In this document: in pieces, positions 22,232 through 33,155 of the stretch
How positions within the stretch are numbered: position 1 is the first letter of the stretch
Layout: each line of letters begins with the position of its first letter
Source: Telmatactis stephensoni
Taxonomy: Eukaryota; Cnidaria; Anthozoa; Actiniaria; Isophelliidae
Direction of reading: 5' to 3'
DNA: 64,000 bases
NCBI GenBank assembly: GCA_029948255.1
Contig: JALIZF010001510.1
Coordinates: forward strand, 186,001 to 250,000
Notes under the pieces: generated by a model
The model's input: only the letters and a program-made list of their open reading frames with translations
Databases searched by the model: none
Told to the model about the DNA's origin: nothing
Position numbers and translations under genes: made by a program

Positions 22232-23401
22232 TTATGCATCTGACAACACTGATTTTGCATAAGTGGAAACACTAGCTATAGGCTTTTTATAATATCGAGC
22301 AAAGCAGCATTCAGACGACCATCCTGCAGTCTTCAAGATGTCATCTAGATTAGCAGACGCCCTACTGGCTGCTGAAGTAGAAGCTGCCCTGGTACTGTGG
22401 GGAGAGTAGATAGATATATTGATTCCAGCTTGAGCCATAACTTCTCGCACCCACCTAGTTATAGTATCTCTACTTACAGGCTTGTAAGGTTTTACATAAC
22501 TTATAAGTAACTTCGAGTTAGTGTTATCTCTAAGAGCTTTGGTTCTTGCAATATATTCTCTCAATGTAGTTACAACGCAAATACATGACTTTTCAAAAGG
22601 TTCAAGAACAACCCGAGGGTTAGGTAATCCTGGTTTGCTTTGTTTAACATGGTCTGGAATAACAAAAGTAACTTTGTTCTGAGACTCAAACATGTTTTTA
22701 ACATCTAACATATGAATAGTCTGGCCCCTCTGGCCAGTAACTAATAATAATAACATGACAAGCTTCAGGGTAAGCTGTTTCAGAGTTAATGTCTCAACTG
22801 GGTGCAGTGTACCCAAGTACTTTAGTACTACTTGAACATCCCATATCTCCTTGTACTTTGACCTGGGTGGTCTGGATTGAAAAATCCCCTTGAGTAAGCG
22901 TTGAACAAGTGGGTGTTGTCCAACACTCTTTCCATCAGATACTGTGACATATGTAGAAATTGCACTTCTTGCAGTGTTAATAGCACTGTATGTAAGTCCC
23001 TGTTTGTAAAGCTCAGAGAAGAAATCAAGAACCTGTCCTATAGATGGCTGAAAATGATTGACTTTCCTTTCAGCACAAAACAGTGTCCACCTTTTAAGGT
23101 AGCTTGAATATTGTTTTTTGGTACCTTCTCTCCATGATTGCATGAGTAATCTGGCAGCTGCCTCTGATACTCCCTTTGCTTGATAGTGTTCCCTGACAAT
23201 GAACATGCCATCATCTGGAGCTTGTTCTTCAAGGGGTGTTGAGCTCCTGAGTGTGGGAGAGTGAGCAGTTCTTTCTGATGTGGGAGCATCAGAGGAGCTG
23301 CTACAAGGAGGCTGAGTACTTGGGGCCACCAGACCTGTGTGGGCCAGACAGGAGCTATCAACAATGCATTTCCTTGTTCCTTCTCTAACTTCTGGAGACA
23401 T
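22232..23401 (-). CDS. DIRS tyrosine recombinase
   Basis: 389 residues. The C-terminal catalytic domain shows the tetrad in order: Arg225 in 'TGQRGQTIHM', 'HVKQSK' near 251-256, His335 and Arg338 in 'SPHSTRAAS', Trp361, and Tyr370/371 in 'FARYYKKP'. An N-terminal SAM-like core-binding region runs about 75-175. It integrates the circular cDNA by strand exchange, so no long target duplication is made. The frame is intact and overlaps the end of the RT frame by about 360 nt, a normal DIRS arrangement. Confidence 0.9.
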   Translation of the reverse strand: MSPEVREGTRKCIVDSSCLAHTGLVAPSTQPPCSSSSDAPTSERTAHSPTLRSSTPLEEQAPDDGMFIVREHYQAKGVSEAAARLLMQSWREGTKKQYSSYLKRWTLFCAERKVNHFQPSIGQVLDFFSELYKQGLTYSAINTARSAISTYVTVSDGKSVGQHPLVQRLLKGIFQSRPPRSKYKEIWDVQVVLKYLGTLHPVETLTLKQLTLKLVMLLLLVTGQRGQTIHMLDVKNMFESQNKVTFVIPDHVKQSKPGLPNPRVVLEPFEKSCICVVTTLREYIARTKALRDNTNSKLLISYVKPYKPVSRDTITRWVREVMAQAGINISIYSPHSTRAASTSAASRASANLDDILKTAGWSSECCFARYYKKPIASVSTYAKSVLSDA

Positions 23402-25026
23402 CTAGAGATGAGACAAAATGGGGGAAATATGTAAACAAACTTATCACCCCAAGATATAGAGAATGCATCTACATGCATAGCTCCTGGATCTGGTTTCCAG
23501 GAGACATACTTTGGCAACTGGTTGTTTAGCCTTGATGCAAAAAGATCAATCTCTGGAGTTCCAAGTTTGTCAGTAATCTTGGCAAAGATTTCTGGCTTTA
23601 AATGCCACTCAGTTCTCACATTAAATACCCTAGATTGTTTATCTGCTTCCACATTGAGAACACCTGGAAGGTGGCATGCAGTTAACCAGATATTATTTTG
23701 CATGCAGAGCATCCACAGGGATTTTGTAAGTGAATTACACTCGATGGATTTTGTACCTCCCATTGCATTTATATAGCAAACTGTAGTAGAATTATCACTT
23801 TTAATAGCAACATGGCGTCCCTTTAGTAAAGAGAGGAATGATTTCACCCCAAAGAATACTGCTAGAATTTCAAGTTCATTGATATGCTTTTGTTTCTCTT
23901 CAGGGGACCACATACCCTGTGCAGCCTGTCCATTGCACACTGCCCCCCACCCTGTTTTGGAGGCATCTGTTGTCATTTCAATATCTGGGTTGTTAATGGA
24001 AACACTCTTATAAGCTCCTGGTAGGTGAGCAACCCACCAATTCAGATCACTTCTAGAGTCATTTGACAATGTCATGGGTGCTTCAAAGTTTCCATTATTA
24101 AGTTTCAAAGCCTTATTCTTATCTATTTCTATGTTTCTATAGAACAGGGCCCCATACTGGACTCCTGGCAGAGAAGACACTAATAGCCCAATAATTTGAG
24201 CAACCTCTCTTATAGTGGTCAACTTTTTCTTTAACAGTAGTTGGCAGGCTGAGACTATTTTGTCTGCTTTTTCAGGTGTAAGATATACTCTCATCTGAAC
24301 AGAATCTAAGATGAAGCCAAGAAAGGACAACTTTTGACAAGGTTGCAACACTGACTTTTCAGAATTTATAATGAACCCCAATGACTCAAAGAGCCTCTGT
24401 GTGGCCAAAATGTTGTTTGTGCATTCCACAACTGAGGACCCCTGTATATAAGAGTCATCAATATACCCTACATTTAGGTATCCCTGACTACGCAGAGTAG
24501 AATACACTGGCTTTAAGAGTTTTGTGAAATATCTCGGTGCTGATGCAAGTCCATTTGGAAGACAAGTATATTGAAAAAGGTTGTTTCTCCAAATGAATCT
24601 TAAAAATTTTCTGTGTTCTATTGCTACAGGCACAGTATAATATGCATCAGTGAGGTCTATGGAACCCATATAACAGTTTTTCTTCATTAATTGTATGGCA
24701 CATGTTAGGCTCTCCATTTTGAAATGGATGTACTCTATTGACTCATTGAGTCCTTTCAGGTTGAGAATCATTCTATAAGAGCCATTTTTCTTTTTCCTAA
24801 GGAAAATGTTAGAAATAAACTGAGTGTCAATGGGGATAGCTTCTTCAATTACCCCTTTCTCTAGTAATCGGTTTACCTCACAATCAATTATTTCAGCCTC
24901 ATTAGGGCTAAATCTCATAGATGGTATAGGATAGTTTTGCTTTGGGGTTTCAATAAATTCAAGATGACAGTGTTGCACCATGTCTAATATTTTCTTGTCT
25001 GAGGTAAGGTTTGTCCAAGCTGACAA
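23038..25026 (-). CDS. DIRS reverse transcriptase / RNase H / methylase-like polyprotein
   Basis: At least 662 residues. RT has 'SIDLTDAY' (122-129), 'LPNGLASAP' (156-164) and the catalytic 'YIDD' (188-191). RNase H has 'TTDASKTGWGA' (Asp354), 'INELEIL' (about 382-388) and 'KSDNSTTV' (Asp411). After it, 'EIDLFASRLN', 'YVSWKPDPGA' and 'FPPF' with 'APVWPTQ' match the region assigned to a DAM-like methylase in DIRS elements. The frame stays open upstream of 25026 through 'VAGRLRFYLSAWTN' into the overlap with the gag frame, so the true start is likely upstream. No internal stop is visible. Confidence 0.9.
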   Translation of the reverse strand: MSAWTNLTSDKKILDMVQHCHLEFIETPKQNYPIPSMRFSPNEAEIIDCEVNRLLEKGVIEEAIPIDTQFISNIFLRKKKNGSYRMILNLKGLNESIEYIHFKMESLTCAIQLMKKNCYMGSIDLTDAYYTVPVAIEHRKFLRFIWRNNLFQYTCLPNGLASAPRYFTKLLKPVYSTLRSQGYLNVGYIDDSYIQGSSVVECTNNILATQRLFESLGFIINSEKSVLQPCQKLSFLGFILDSVQMRVYLTPEKADKIVSACQLLLKKKLTTIREVAQIIGLLVSSLPGVQYGALFYRNIEIDKNKALKLNNGNFEAPMTLSNDSRSDLNWWVAHLPGAYKSVSINNPDIEMTTDASKTGWGAVCNGQAAQGMWSPEEKQKHINELEILAVFFGVKSFLSLLKGRHVAIKSDNSTTVCYINAMGGTKSIECNSLTKSLWMLCMQNNIWLTACHLPGVLNVEADKQSRVFNVRTEWHLKPEIFAKITDKLGTPEIDLFASRLNNQLPKYVSWKPDPGAMHVDAFSISWGDKFVYIFPPFCLISRCLQKLEKEQGNALLIAPVWPTQVWWPQVLSLLVAAPLMLPHQKELLTLPHSGAQHPLKNKLQMMACSLSGNTIKQREYQRQLPDYSCNHGEKVPKNNIQATLKGGHCFVLKGKSIIFSHL

Positions 25027-25091
25027 ATAAAATCTTAGCCTGCCAGCAACCTTTAAGTTTCTTACCTCTGGATTGGTTTCAGTTTGGTTGT

Positions 25092-26415
25092 CTAGTGTTG
25101 GTTCTTTTGACCACTTTTCTTCCCCCCTTCCCTCTTGCTGGGGAAGGGGCGGTTGTAGTTTTTTGATCCTGAGTATTTGTATGGGTATCTCTTCCCATAC
25201 TTGTCTGAAGCACTGGTATCCCTGGACCGTTTGTAGCCATCTTTTCGCTCTCTACTAATCTTTGAAGTAATCCGATTGGTGTCGGTTATATCTTTAACAG
25301 CTTTGGGTAAATCATCTCCAAATAACTCAGTAGTTATAGGATTTGATGGGGCACATAAGTAGCGGTAACTAGTGTGAAGCTCTGGTTTCAGGGCTTCTCT
25401 ACGTCTTATGTTGACTTCTATGTTGGCATTGGCCAGTAACTGCACACCATCCATAAGGGTGTCCACAATTTTTTCTTTTGGTGGCATTTCTGATTTGTTT
25501 AGTACTTCATTGATCACTTGGACCACAGCAGTTATGCCTTTTACTAGTGCTTTTTGAGCCTTTTGGAGTTTTATGTCTCCTGTCCTTGCCTTGTCTGAGA
25601 TGTTGTTCCATATCGCTGAATTGACTTTGGTTTCGGTCAAGATTTCACAGTTTTTTGGCTTGGGGTAGCGTTTCTTAATTTCGTTGAGCTTTTCCTCATC
25701 AGTCTTTTCCCCCAAGAGGTTTTTCACTATTTTGGCCAAACTTGCATTTATATCAGGTCCATCCTGATCAGTAACGTTGTACTGCTTTTCTAGCTGACTA
25801 AGTATGGCATTGCTTTCCTCGCTTAAGGAAGCACCATCGCCATCAGATTTTTGCCTCTTTGGGGCCGGTGGCTCTGTGTCACTGACACTCTCTTCCTCCG
25901 ATTCAGAGTCAGAGCTAGACAAATCCTCGTGTCGACCACCTCGGTACTCGTTTTTGTCTTTGAGTAGTTTTCCTAAGTCAAGGAAGCCTTTATTCATGCT
26001 AGCCGCCAAGCTGGAAAGCGAGTCTTTAAAGACTTGAGCGATGTTTTCGCCTGACGTTGAGCTTTCATTCAACGAGCTGTCATGGTTCTCGGCCAGCTTT
26101 GGTGACCCTTTTGGCGCGCTTTTTTCCCTTGTGGATTTTTTTTTAGGTCTTTCTTCCTGTAGGAGTTTCGCTGGACTTCTGCCCAGGGTCTTTGCTTTCA
26201 GTATCACTTTTGAGTGATTTTGTGGGATCTTTGGTCCCGTTTGCCTGAGTTTTTGCATTTGGCGTTTTGCCGCCTTTGCCATTGCTGCCATTCATGGTAG
26301 CTGTGGACTGTTCTGTTCGTTTTCCTTTGGGTTCTGGCTGCCATTTGCTCAAAAGACAGCCTCTGCCGTCGTCTTTTTCCTTTGATTTATCTTGCGAGTC
26401 TTTAGAACCCGACAT
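25092..26415 (-). CDS. DIRS gag-like protein, probably frameshifted near its N-terminus
   Basis: A 399-residue frame (26291-25092) is preceded by an overlapping 90-residue frame starting at 26415 ('MSGSKDSQDKSKEKDDGRG'). The good start context and lysine/serine-rich composition of the upstream frame suggest it is the real N-terminus and that an indel near 26143-26291 separates the two. The main frame has an acidic Ser/Glu tract ('DLSSSDSESEEESVSD') and a basic C-terminus ('RYPYKYSGSKNYNRPFPSKR'), a usual capsid/nucleic-acid-binding layout. No zinc knuckle is present. Confidence 0.6.
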
Positions 26416-26498
26416 TGGTATGATTTAGACGGATTTTCGGGCAATTTTCCTTTGTTCAAACACATGAACAACTTCACTGACCGGCGACAGACGTTGCA

Positions 26499-26559
26499 CT
26501 GATTGGCGCATGCGCTTGCTATCTCATGGGATCTCTCAGCATGGTAACGAGGTAGAATT
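26499..26559. repeat. DIRS right inverted terminal repeat
   Basis: CTGATTGGCGCATGCGCTTG at its inner edge and GGTAGAATT at its outer edge mirror the left repeat. AATTCTC then resumes the paralogous flank. Confidence 0.85.
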
Positions 26560-28021
26560 CTCTTTATTTTTTTCTTCTTCTCGTATTAACGCATAATTTA
26601 GGAGAGCTTAATGTAAAATGCTGGGCAACCAGTACATGTCAGTCAGTTAAATAAAGTTATCATTAGCATTATTGTTATTAACATTCCAAACCAAACCAGA
26701 CCCAACCCACCTAACCCAAGCCAACCCAAACCACATAAATAAATAAACAACGGCAAAGAATTTCGTCCAGTTCGTGACGATGGTTATCTTTTGTTATTAT
26801 TTTTGTTATTCGTTTGTCGTTTCACTCTTCCAAGACCTTTAGTCAAGTATTTGTATTTCTGTGAGTTTTTTTGTTTTTTGTGTTTGTTTGTTTGTGTTTC
26901 TTAGTTTCACGAGTTTTTCTTCCTCAAAGGATTTTTGAGTCCAGTCCTCCTCCTCCTCATTATCATTATTACAGAAATTCTTCGTCACAGGGACATTGCA
27001 CATCGCGTCAATGGGCCCAGAGTCTAGACGTCCACTGTCCACTCCATATTTAATTTTAGCCTGTGTTATTATTGGAAAACCGCCACTATTGTTTATTGCA
27101 GCGCCATAAGACTCATCAAGAACTTAGTGATCAGGTAGGACATCCTTTCTACATACTGGTAGCGGTTTATTTGCTAACATTTTGACAAAGTCTCTGAAGA
27201 TAAGTCAAAAACCCCTGATAAACGAAGACGCCAATTTCAAGGTAGTTTTTACATTTGTGAACACTAACCACAGTCACTTGTTCCTCTCCAATGTCTCGTG
27301 ACGCAACTAATGGAGGGAGAATTTCTTCTTTCAAATTATTGCAAAGCTGTAGCTGATGTGTTATGTGATCTTCAGACTGGTCAAAGTGATCAAAATATGA
27401 CTTCTTCTTTGGAATGTAACATATACAATTAATACATTTAATACAGACCAGCCTGCATAGGTCGCTTTGCTTCGCGGGTCGGCAGAATACTAAATGTTTA
27501 ATAGTCAAGTTACGAAATATGCTTCACTTGCCACATACAAAGGATCTATAACCAGGCTACGTCTTGCTACGTGCTAAAACTTTTGTCTTGTTACGAATGA
27601 CTGAGCTTTATGCACGTAGCCTTCAGCTGTCTTGATACTTTTGTAAGTGTATCCCGGAAGTCGGCTATTCGTCTATTGACCTTTTTGGAATCTGCTCAAA
27701 CACAAAATCCCCTTTCATTAGTTTTGAACCCTTCGCCTCCACGGACTCACTCATGCAGAAAGTGAAACAAGAAACGACAGAAAACAAATCAAATCAAAAC
27801 AAGGATTTAACATTAGTATTAGGTACCAATTGGCCGTATACAAGCTAGAAAACAAAGAAACTATAATGTAGGACGAATATAAAAATTCCATCGGGGATTG
27901 GGGGAGGGAGCTAGTTAGGAAACAACGATATGTGAATGGAGAGGAATGAATAACCCAAGTACAAACTAAAGTATAGTAGTTACTGTTTACTCTTTCAGAA
28001 TCTACAAATCATTGCCACAAT
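26560..28021. repeat. Array intergenic block, right part, and 5' region of copy 2
   Basis: It continues the block interrupted by the DIRS element and is nearly identical to 44572-46060. A CCAAACC/CCCAACC-rich stretch is near 26690 and a TATAAAAA box at 27878. No exon was recognised, although a 5' noncoding exon could hide here. Confidence 0.7.
27878..27885 (+). promoter_or_regulatory. TATAAAAA box upstream of copy 2
   Basis: It lies 144 bp before the ATG, in the same conserved block as the box at 16745. Confidence 0.4.
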
Positions 28022-30409
28022 ATGAGCTATCTTCACAAACCCCATTCCAAACCCTTAGAACATAGGACACCATTCCAACTTCTCCACGCACATGTTGACG
28101 CCCATCCTGACAAAGAAGCCTTTGTCTTCCGTGATGAAAAGATGAACAGAGTGTCTCTCACCTTCCATGAATATGAGATGAAGTCCCGATTCCTCGCTGC
28201 TGCCTTGCTCGAGATAGGTCTGGGACGAGGGGATAGAGTTCTTGTGATGTTACCAACGAATATTGAGTTTGTGCTCTTTCACATGGCTCTAAACAGGATT
28301 GGTGCCATTTTTGTTGCTTCTGCAGAAGATGCCTTCCCAAATATCAAAAACCTGGCTTGCGTGATTGCTCGGACTGAATCCACTACGCCTAACCACCATC
28401 AAGCAATGAAGACTACCCAAGCCTTTCTTGAGGGAAATAAGCTGAAAGCGGCGGTGGCGGTCAGCCCTAGTACTGGTCCATTGGATCATGATAAGGTTTA
28501 CCTCTATGAAAAGCTCTTACAAATGGGCCAGACCAACCCTGACTGTGATAACGCAGTACAAAGAGCTGAAGCGGCCGTCCAGATGGATGATGCAGCGTTT
28601 GTTCTGTTCACATCGGGAACCACCTCCACCCCTAAACCAATCCAGTATACAAACCATGGGTTCATCAATAGGGCACTTGTACAAAAAGCAGTGGCTACTT
28701 TTGACAAACAAACGATCACTTTCGCCGATTTGCCTTTTGACTGGGTAACCGGATTATGCGGCTTTGGTATTGGCGGTGTCATAGCGAAAGGCTCAACCTT
28801 GGTGTCTTTCCCTCCCAAACTTGCATTTCAAGGAGGAATGGTACAAATTATCATGAAAACCATCGTGGAAGAAAGCTGTACCCAAGCATTCTTCGCGTCT
28901 TACTTTCTTCACGACATGACGACGTGTAATGAAATTGTTGACATGGATCTGAGTAAGCTGAAATTTGTTTACACTGGTGGTCAGCCAACTTCAGTCACTC
29001 TTCTAAAGAAAATCTTCCTACTTTTGCCTCAGTTGACGATCATCAGTATCTATGGATCAACAGAGATGAGCCTAGTCGGTAGGCAACAGTTCACAAAGAA
29101 TAATATCGATACGTCTGAGTATGGAGTAATGGATGTTATGGATGGTTCGGAATTGAAGATAGTAGATGAGGAGGGACAGATTGTACCACTTAATACCAAA
29201 GGTATGAAACGACTTAAGGTGATCACCCATTGAGGACAGATTTTCGTAGGTGTCGATTGTTTTGAATCATTTGATAGATTTCCTAAGGGTTCTGTAGGTT
29301 CTAACTTTCTGTTTTATCAGTTTCCATGTTAATATAGCATAAGTAATTGTGGTATTAAATAAAATTAAAGCATAGATTCGCTATAAGGTGCGCTCTGATT
29401 GGCTAGGAAACTATGGACTATTTGCCCATGTGCTGCACCGCGCGCATTATCTTCGTCATTGTATCGTCCAATTCACATTGTTGGTTTTCAAGATGGCGAC
29501 TCATATAATCCACACTTTGAATGGCTGAGAAAAAGAATGAACTATTTCGACATGGGCTGCATGGCTCCGGTTTTAACTTTCTAGGTTCGGATATAAATTA
29601 GACAACAGAAAGCTGCTTGTCCATCGCGTTACAGACGCACTTGAGAAAAGATATAGAACTCTTAACGGACTAGAGTCTCACTCGGCTACGCCTCGTGCCG
29701 CTTACGTTTATTAATCGTTAATTCTTTGTATTTTCTCTCGTGCGTCTATAACGCCATGGGCGTGCGGTTTCTGTTGCCTAATTGCGATAAATATATTGGA
29801 TTGGATTGGATTGGATTGGACATGGGTGTTAATTATTAGCAACAATGGCTAGGAGTCGGGAGTTGCTCATAGCGTTACTTTGTCTGTCTTCCTCTCACAG
29901 GTGAACTGTGTGCACGATCAGCCTTGGTCTCATTTTCTAACTGGGACTTGATGCTAATCGACGATAAGCCAACTGCAGGTCTTGGAAAGAATGGCTGGTT
30001 CTTCTCAAAGGATGCAGCCTCTCTTAATGAAAATGGAAAGCTCAGACTTCATGGCAGAATGGATGATATGATTAAATGCGGCACTGAATCTATCTCCCCT
30101 TATGGCATTGAAGACCTTCTGTTGGAACACCCTGATGTCAAGAATGTATCCGTTGTGGGTGTTCCTGATGAGCGGTTGTTCGAAAAATTATGTGCGTGTA
30201 TCATCCTGAAGGAAGACAACCAAAGCAATCAAGAGCATCTTGAAACAGAGATCGACGATTGGTGTACGGAGAAGTGTACGAGGACGACAAGAGGGTCACT
30301 ATGGAAACCACGTCATTATGTTTTTGTTGATAGTTTTCCACTTACCAGAACTGGTAAGTTAAGTAGGAGGCTGGTTCGAGAAATGGCCGTGAAAAAACTG
30401 GGACTCTGA
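28022..30409 (+). CDS. Acyl-CoA-synthetase-like AMP-binding protein, array copy 2 (intact)
   Basis: Exons 28022-29201 and 29901-30409 encode 562 residues. All adenylation motifs are kept: 'FTSGTTSTPKP', 'YGSTE', 'KGELCARSALVSF', 'FSKDAAS', 'GRMDDMIKCG' and 'TRTGK'. Compared with copy 1, the stretch after 'NHGFIN' is replaced ('RALVQKAVATFDKQTITFAD') and A4 reads 'LPFDWVTGLCGFGIGG', one residue longer than in copies 1 and 3. The residues before A5 are 'IISI' rather than 'MING'. These differences fall where the acyl substrate is expected to sit, so a different substrate preference is plausible but untested. The 699-bp intron carries a (TTGGA)n tract and the CTCGGCTACGCCTCG core. Confidence 0.88.
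29683..29701. repeat. Palindromic core without long arms, intron of copy 2
   Basis: CACTCGGCTACGCCTCGTG sits within a block that reads simply GAGCCGTG in copies 1 and 4. The same insertion is present in the copy at 52360 (about 54045). Confidence 0.7.
29795..29820 (+). repeat. (TTGGA)n microsatellite, intron of copy 2
   Basis: Four to five TTGGA units occupy the position where copies 1, 4 and 6 carry (TTGTA)n. Both are preceded by GATAAATATATTG. Confidence 0.85.
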
Positions 30410-31272
30410 ACAATGTCTTTGACTATTTGGCCATTAATACCTGTAATATGATAACTATACAGCTGGACGATTGGAAAAACCAGTGTGTCAAAAAATTAAA
30501 TATCTAATGGTTTAATAGTAAAGAAATTAATACAAAATTTTGAATTCTATATAAGAACTCGAGGACAATGGTTGGAGAGGGGGAGTGAATGTTTTATATT
30601 TTTCAATTTTTGTCCTTCAGGCCGTCCCCTAGCATAAATAATGAGCAGTCCCTTCTTAAATTACTAAATAAGTAATGGTGATAATAGGAGCGTGATTTTA
30701 GGGATCAAAATCAAAAATGCTAATCATCAAGAGACCGACGGAACTTGTTCATACGAAATTCTAAAATGGCAAGAGTTCTCTGTCAATTCAAAAGAAAGTA
30801 TATTTTTGAGGACCACCTAAGTCACGTCATCAAGCCTAATGACGATGTTGATGATGATGATAATAATGGTAGTGGGGAACATGGTGATGAATATAGTGAC
30901 AATGGAGATGATAAGGAATGATGACATGCCATTAGTAATTGCTCCTGTGACATGTTTATAATTATGATATTATAAATATGTACGTATTTTGTTCATTTTA
31001 TTGCTCTTTAAGGAATAAACTCCTCTCTAAACTATTATTATTGTCTTACATTTCTTATTAGTTTTTCAAGACCGAAATAAAATTCCAACACCCCTACTTT
31101 TAATAATTCTTTATGCTCCCCATCATTTTCCTTCAGCCTCATATATAAATAGTGAACAGTCTTTTGATCTGTTTTTGGCTTAAATAGCATTTTTTATCAG
31201 ATTATATTTATTTCGTTTAATGTTCTTTATTTTTTCTACTTCTCGTATTAACTCATAATTTAGGAGGGCTTA

Positions 31273-31404
31273 GAGTGCTTTTCATAAACCCGTGAAACAA
31301 ATTTTACTTATTACAGTGTAATAGCCAGATTTAAACAATGGAAAACAAAAGATAATAGTACTAAATACGCTAAAATGTATTTCACGGGTTTATGAAAACC
31401 ACTC
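31273..31404. mobile_element. 132-bp MITE with TA target duplication
   Basis: GAGTGCTTTTCATAAACCCG is mirrored by CGGGTTTATGAAAACCACTC. Paralogous blocks read CTTAATGTAAA without the insert (for example 26609 and 55512), so TA is duplicated on insertion. Confidence 0.8.
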
Positions 31405-31532
31405 TAATGTAAACCGCTGGGCAACCAGTACATGTCAGTCATTTAAATAAAGTTATCATTAGCATTATTGTTATTAACATTCCAATCCAAACCAAACCAA
31501 ACCAAATAAATAACTGACAAACAACGGCAAAG

Positions 31533-31680
31533 AATTAATAGGCCCTTTGCAGCACGTGCGCATAAGCGCATTTTGGAAGGCAAAAATAATGGTTTTCAGC
31601 TAACAGGCCTAGGACATTGAAATTCTTTTGTTTTGCACTCCAAATTGAGCTGCATTCCAACATGCTGCAAAGGCCTATTT
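31533..31680. mobile_element. About 145-bp MITE with GGCC-type termini
   Basis: AATAGGCCCTTTGCAGCA is mirrored by TGCTGCAAAGGCCTATT. The paralogous sequence runs straight from GCAAAGAATT to TCGTCCAG. The exact duplication is ambiguous. Confidence 0.7.
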
Positions 31681-32329
31681 CGTCCAGTTCGTGGCGATGG
31701 TTATCTTTTGCCATGTTTGTCTCTTCACTCGTCCAAGACCTTTAGCCAAGTATTTGTATTTCTGTGCCTTTTTTTTGGTTTGTGCGTCTTAGCTTGACGA
31801 ATTTTTCTTCCTCAAAGGATTTTCGAGTCCAGTCCGAGTCCGAGTCTAATCCACGACTCCGAGTCACATGCCAAGATAACTGATACCTAAAAACTGTCCT
31901 TAGTAGCCTATACAATGCTACAGTATATTCATTCGCAGTTTAATGAAAAAATCTAGTAAATCTTGACCTAATTAAATTATCTGCCATTTTTATTTTCAGA
32001 CTGAACATAAAATTCAATCGTGTTTTTCAGTGTTGTTGTCATCAGTTGAGCGTCAATTCACCGACTGGTCCCTATAGTTAGCCTTCCCTCACAGTGAGCA
32101 GAGGAGGGCCGCTTTTCTTGCTTACTTCCTATATTTTATCTTCATTCGCGCGCCATCTTGGTTTTTTATTTACCGCTATACGAATATGTGGCATGGAATC
32201 CACATTTTATCCACATTCAATGTACCGCCGGCCGTACACACAAGCAACAAGCCATATTGTAGGAGACAAAAATTCTGTTTCCAAGTGAAAACAATAGATG
32301 GCGGAACAAAGTAAAGTATAGTTTTCACT

Positions 32330-32640
32330 GTTTACTCTTTCAGAATCTACAAATTAAATCATTGTCAATATTAGCTACCTTCGCAAACCCCATTCCAAAC
32401 CCTTAGATCATCCTGATCGATCGGCGGTTGTATGAGAAAATATGTGCTGAAAGATGATTGGTGCCACATATATCAGTGTAAGAAGACCACAAGAGAGTTG
32501 CTATGGAAATCACATTACTATCTGTCTGTGGATAGCTTTCCTCTTACCATGACTGGAAAGTTGAGCAGGAGACTGGTTCGAGAAATGGAAGTAACTTTTT
32601 GGGAAAGTAAATGCTCAACAATTCTTGTTTTAATTTAATC
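32330..32640 (+). pseudogene. AMP-binding relic, internally deleted
   Basis: It starts with the conserved CTCTTTCAG and the first codons of exon 1 (start ATG mutated to TTA), with homology to CCCTTAGATCA. It then jumps directly into exon 2 at TCCTGATC..GGCGGTTG and continues to 'TGKLSRRLVREME' with another internal deletion. GATC microhomology at the junction suggests deletion rather than retroposition. The residues resemble the minus-strand copy as much as the array copies, so it may be an older unit. Confidence 0.75.
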
Positions 32641-32726
32641 ATATTTCCTTAATTTTCATAAAATTCGACATTATATAGGACGTCTGTAATTTTCAGCCAG
32701 TTTGAACGATCGACTTTTTAGTTTAG

Positions 32727-33155
32727 TTGTGGCTTATGTATAGGAAATTACACCGTTTGAGAAGAATTAATGAAAAATACCGCGCGTACGTATGTAATCT
32801 GTTCAACAATGTCTCTGGAGTTCATGACTATGGTCTTCGTGGTTGTCACTCAAATTTGACTTTGCCACTTCCTAGGACAAACTTTTTGAAAAAAAGCTTT
32901 AAATATAGTGGAGCAGCGGCCTGGAATTCTCTGCCACTAAGGGTTCGAGAGTCAATGAGCCTATCCATTTTTAAAAGTAGAATTTAATTTAAGATGTTGT
33001 ATAAGTTTTATCTTTATATACATATTCTATTTTCTCTATCTATATATTTATATATTTATATATTTTTATGTGACACGGCTCTCAGGAAGAGCATTTATTT
33101 GTAAATGATGCGACTCCGTGTATAAATAAAGTTTATTATTATTATTATTATTATG
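32727..33155 (+). mobile_element. 5'-truncated LINE 3' end (CR1/L2-like)
   Basis: It encodes 'LPLPRTNFLKKSFKYSGAAA' and 'WNSLPLRVRE', the C-terminus typical of CR1/L2 ORF2 (compare 'FSFSGAKLWNSLP' in the 59316 ORF). It ends in an AATAAA signal and a (TTA)n tail, as expected for target-primed insertion with 5' truncation. Confidence 0.8.

Larger units (their letters stand above)
21809..26559 (-). mobile_element. DIRS-type tyrosine-recombinase retrotransposon
   Basis: A 4.75-kb element, minus-strand coding, with the order gag-like, RT/RNase H/methylase-like, tyrosine recombinase. About 60-bp inverted termini lie at 21850-21912 and 26499-26559 (shared blocks GCTGAGAGAT, CATGAGATAGCAAGCGCATG). 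An internal region at 22010-22105 is the reverse complement of the right end joined to the left end, the hallmark of DIRS circle-junction replication. The paralogous site at 44567-44580 is uninterrupted (CGTTTAATTC), while here AATT flanks the element on both sides and no longer duplication occurs, as expected for recombinase integration. Confidence 0.92.
30410..32329. repeat. Array intergenic block after copy 2, with two MITEs
   Basis: Partial copy of the repeated intergenic unit, diverging after about 31840. It carries insertions at 31273-31404 and near 31533-31680. No gene seen. Confidence 0.65.
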
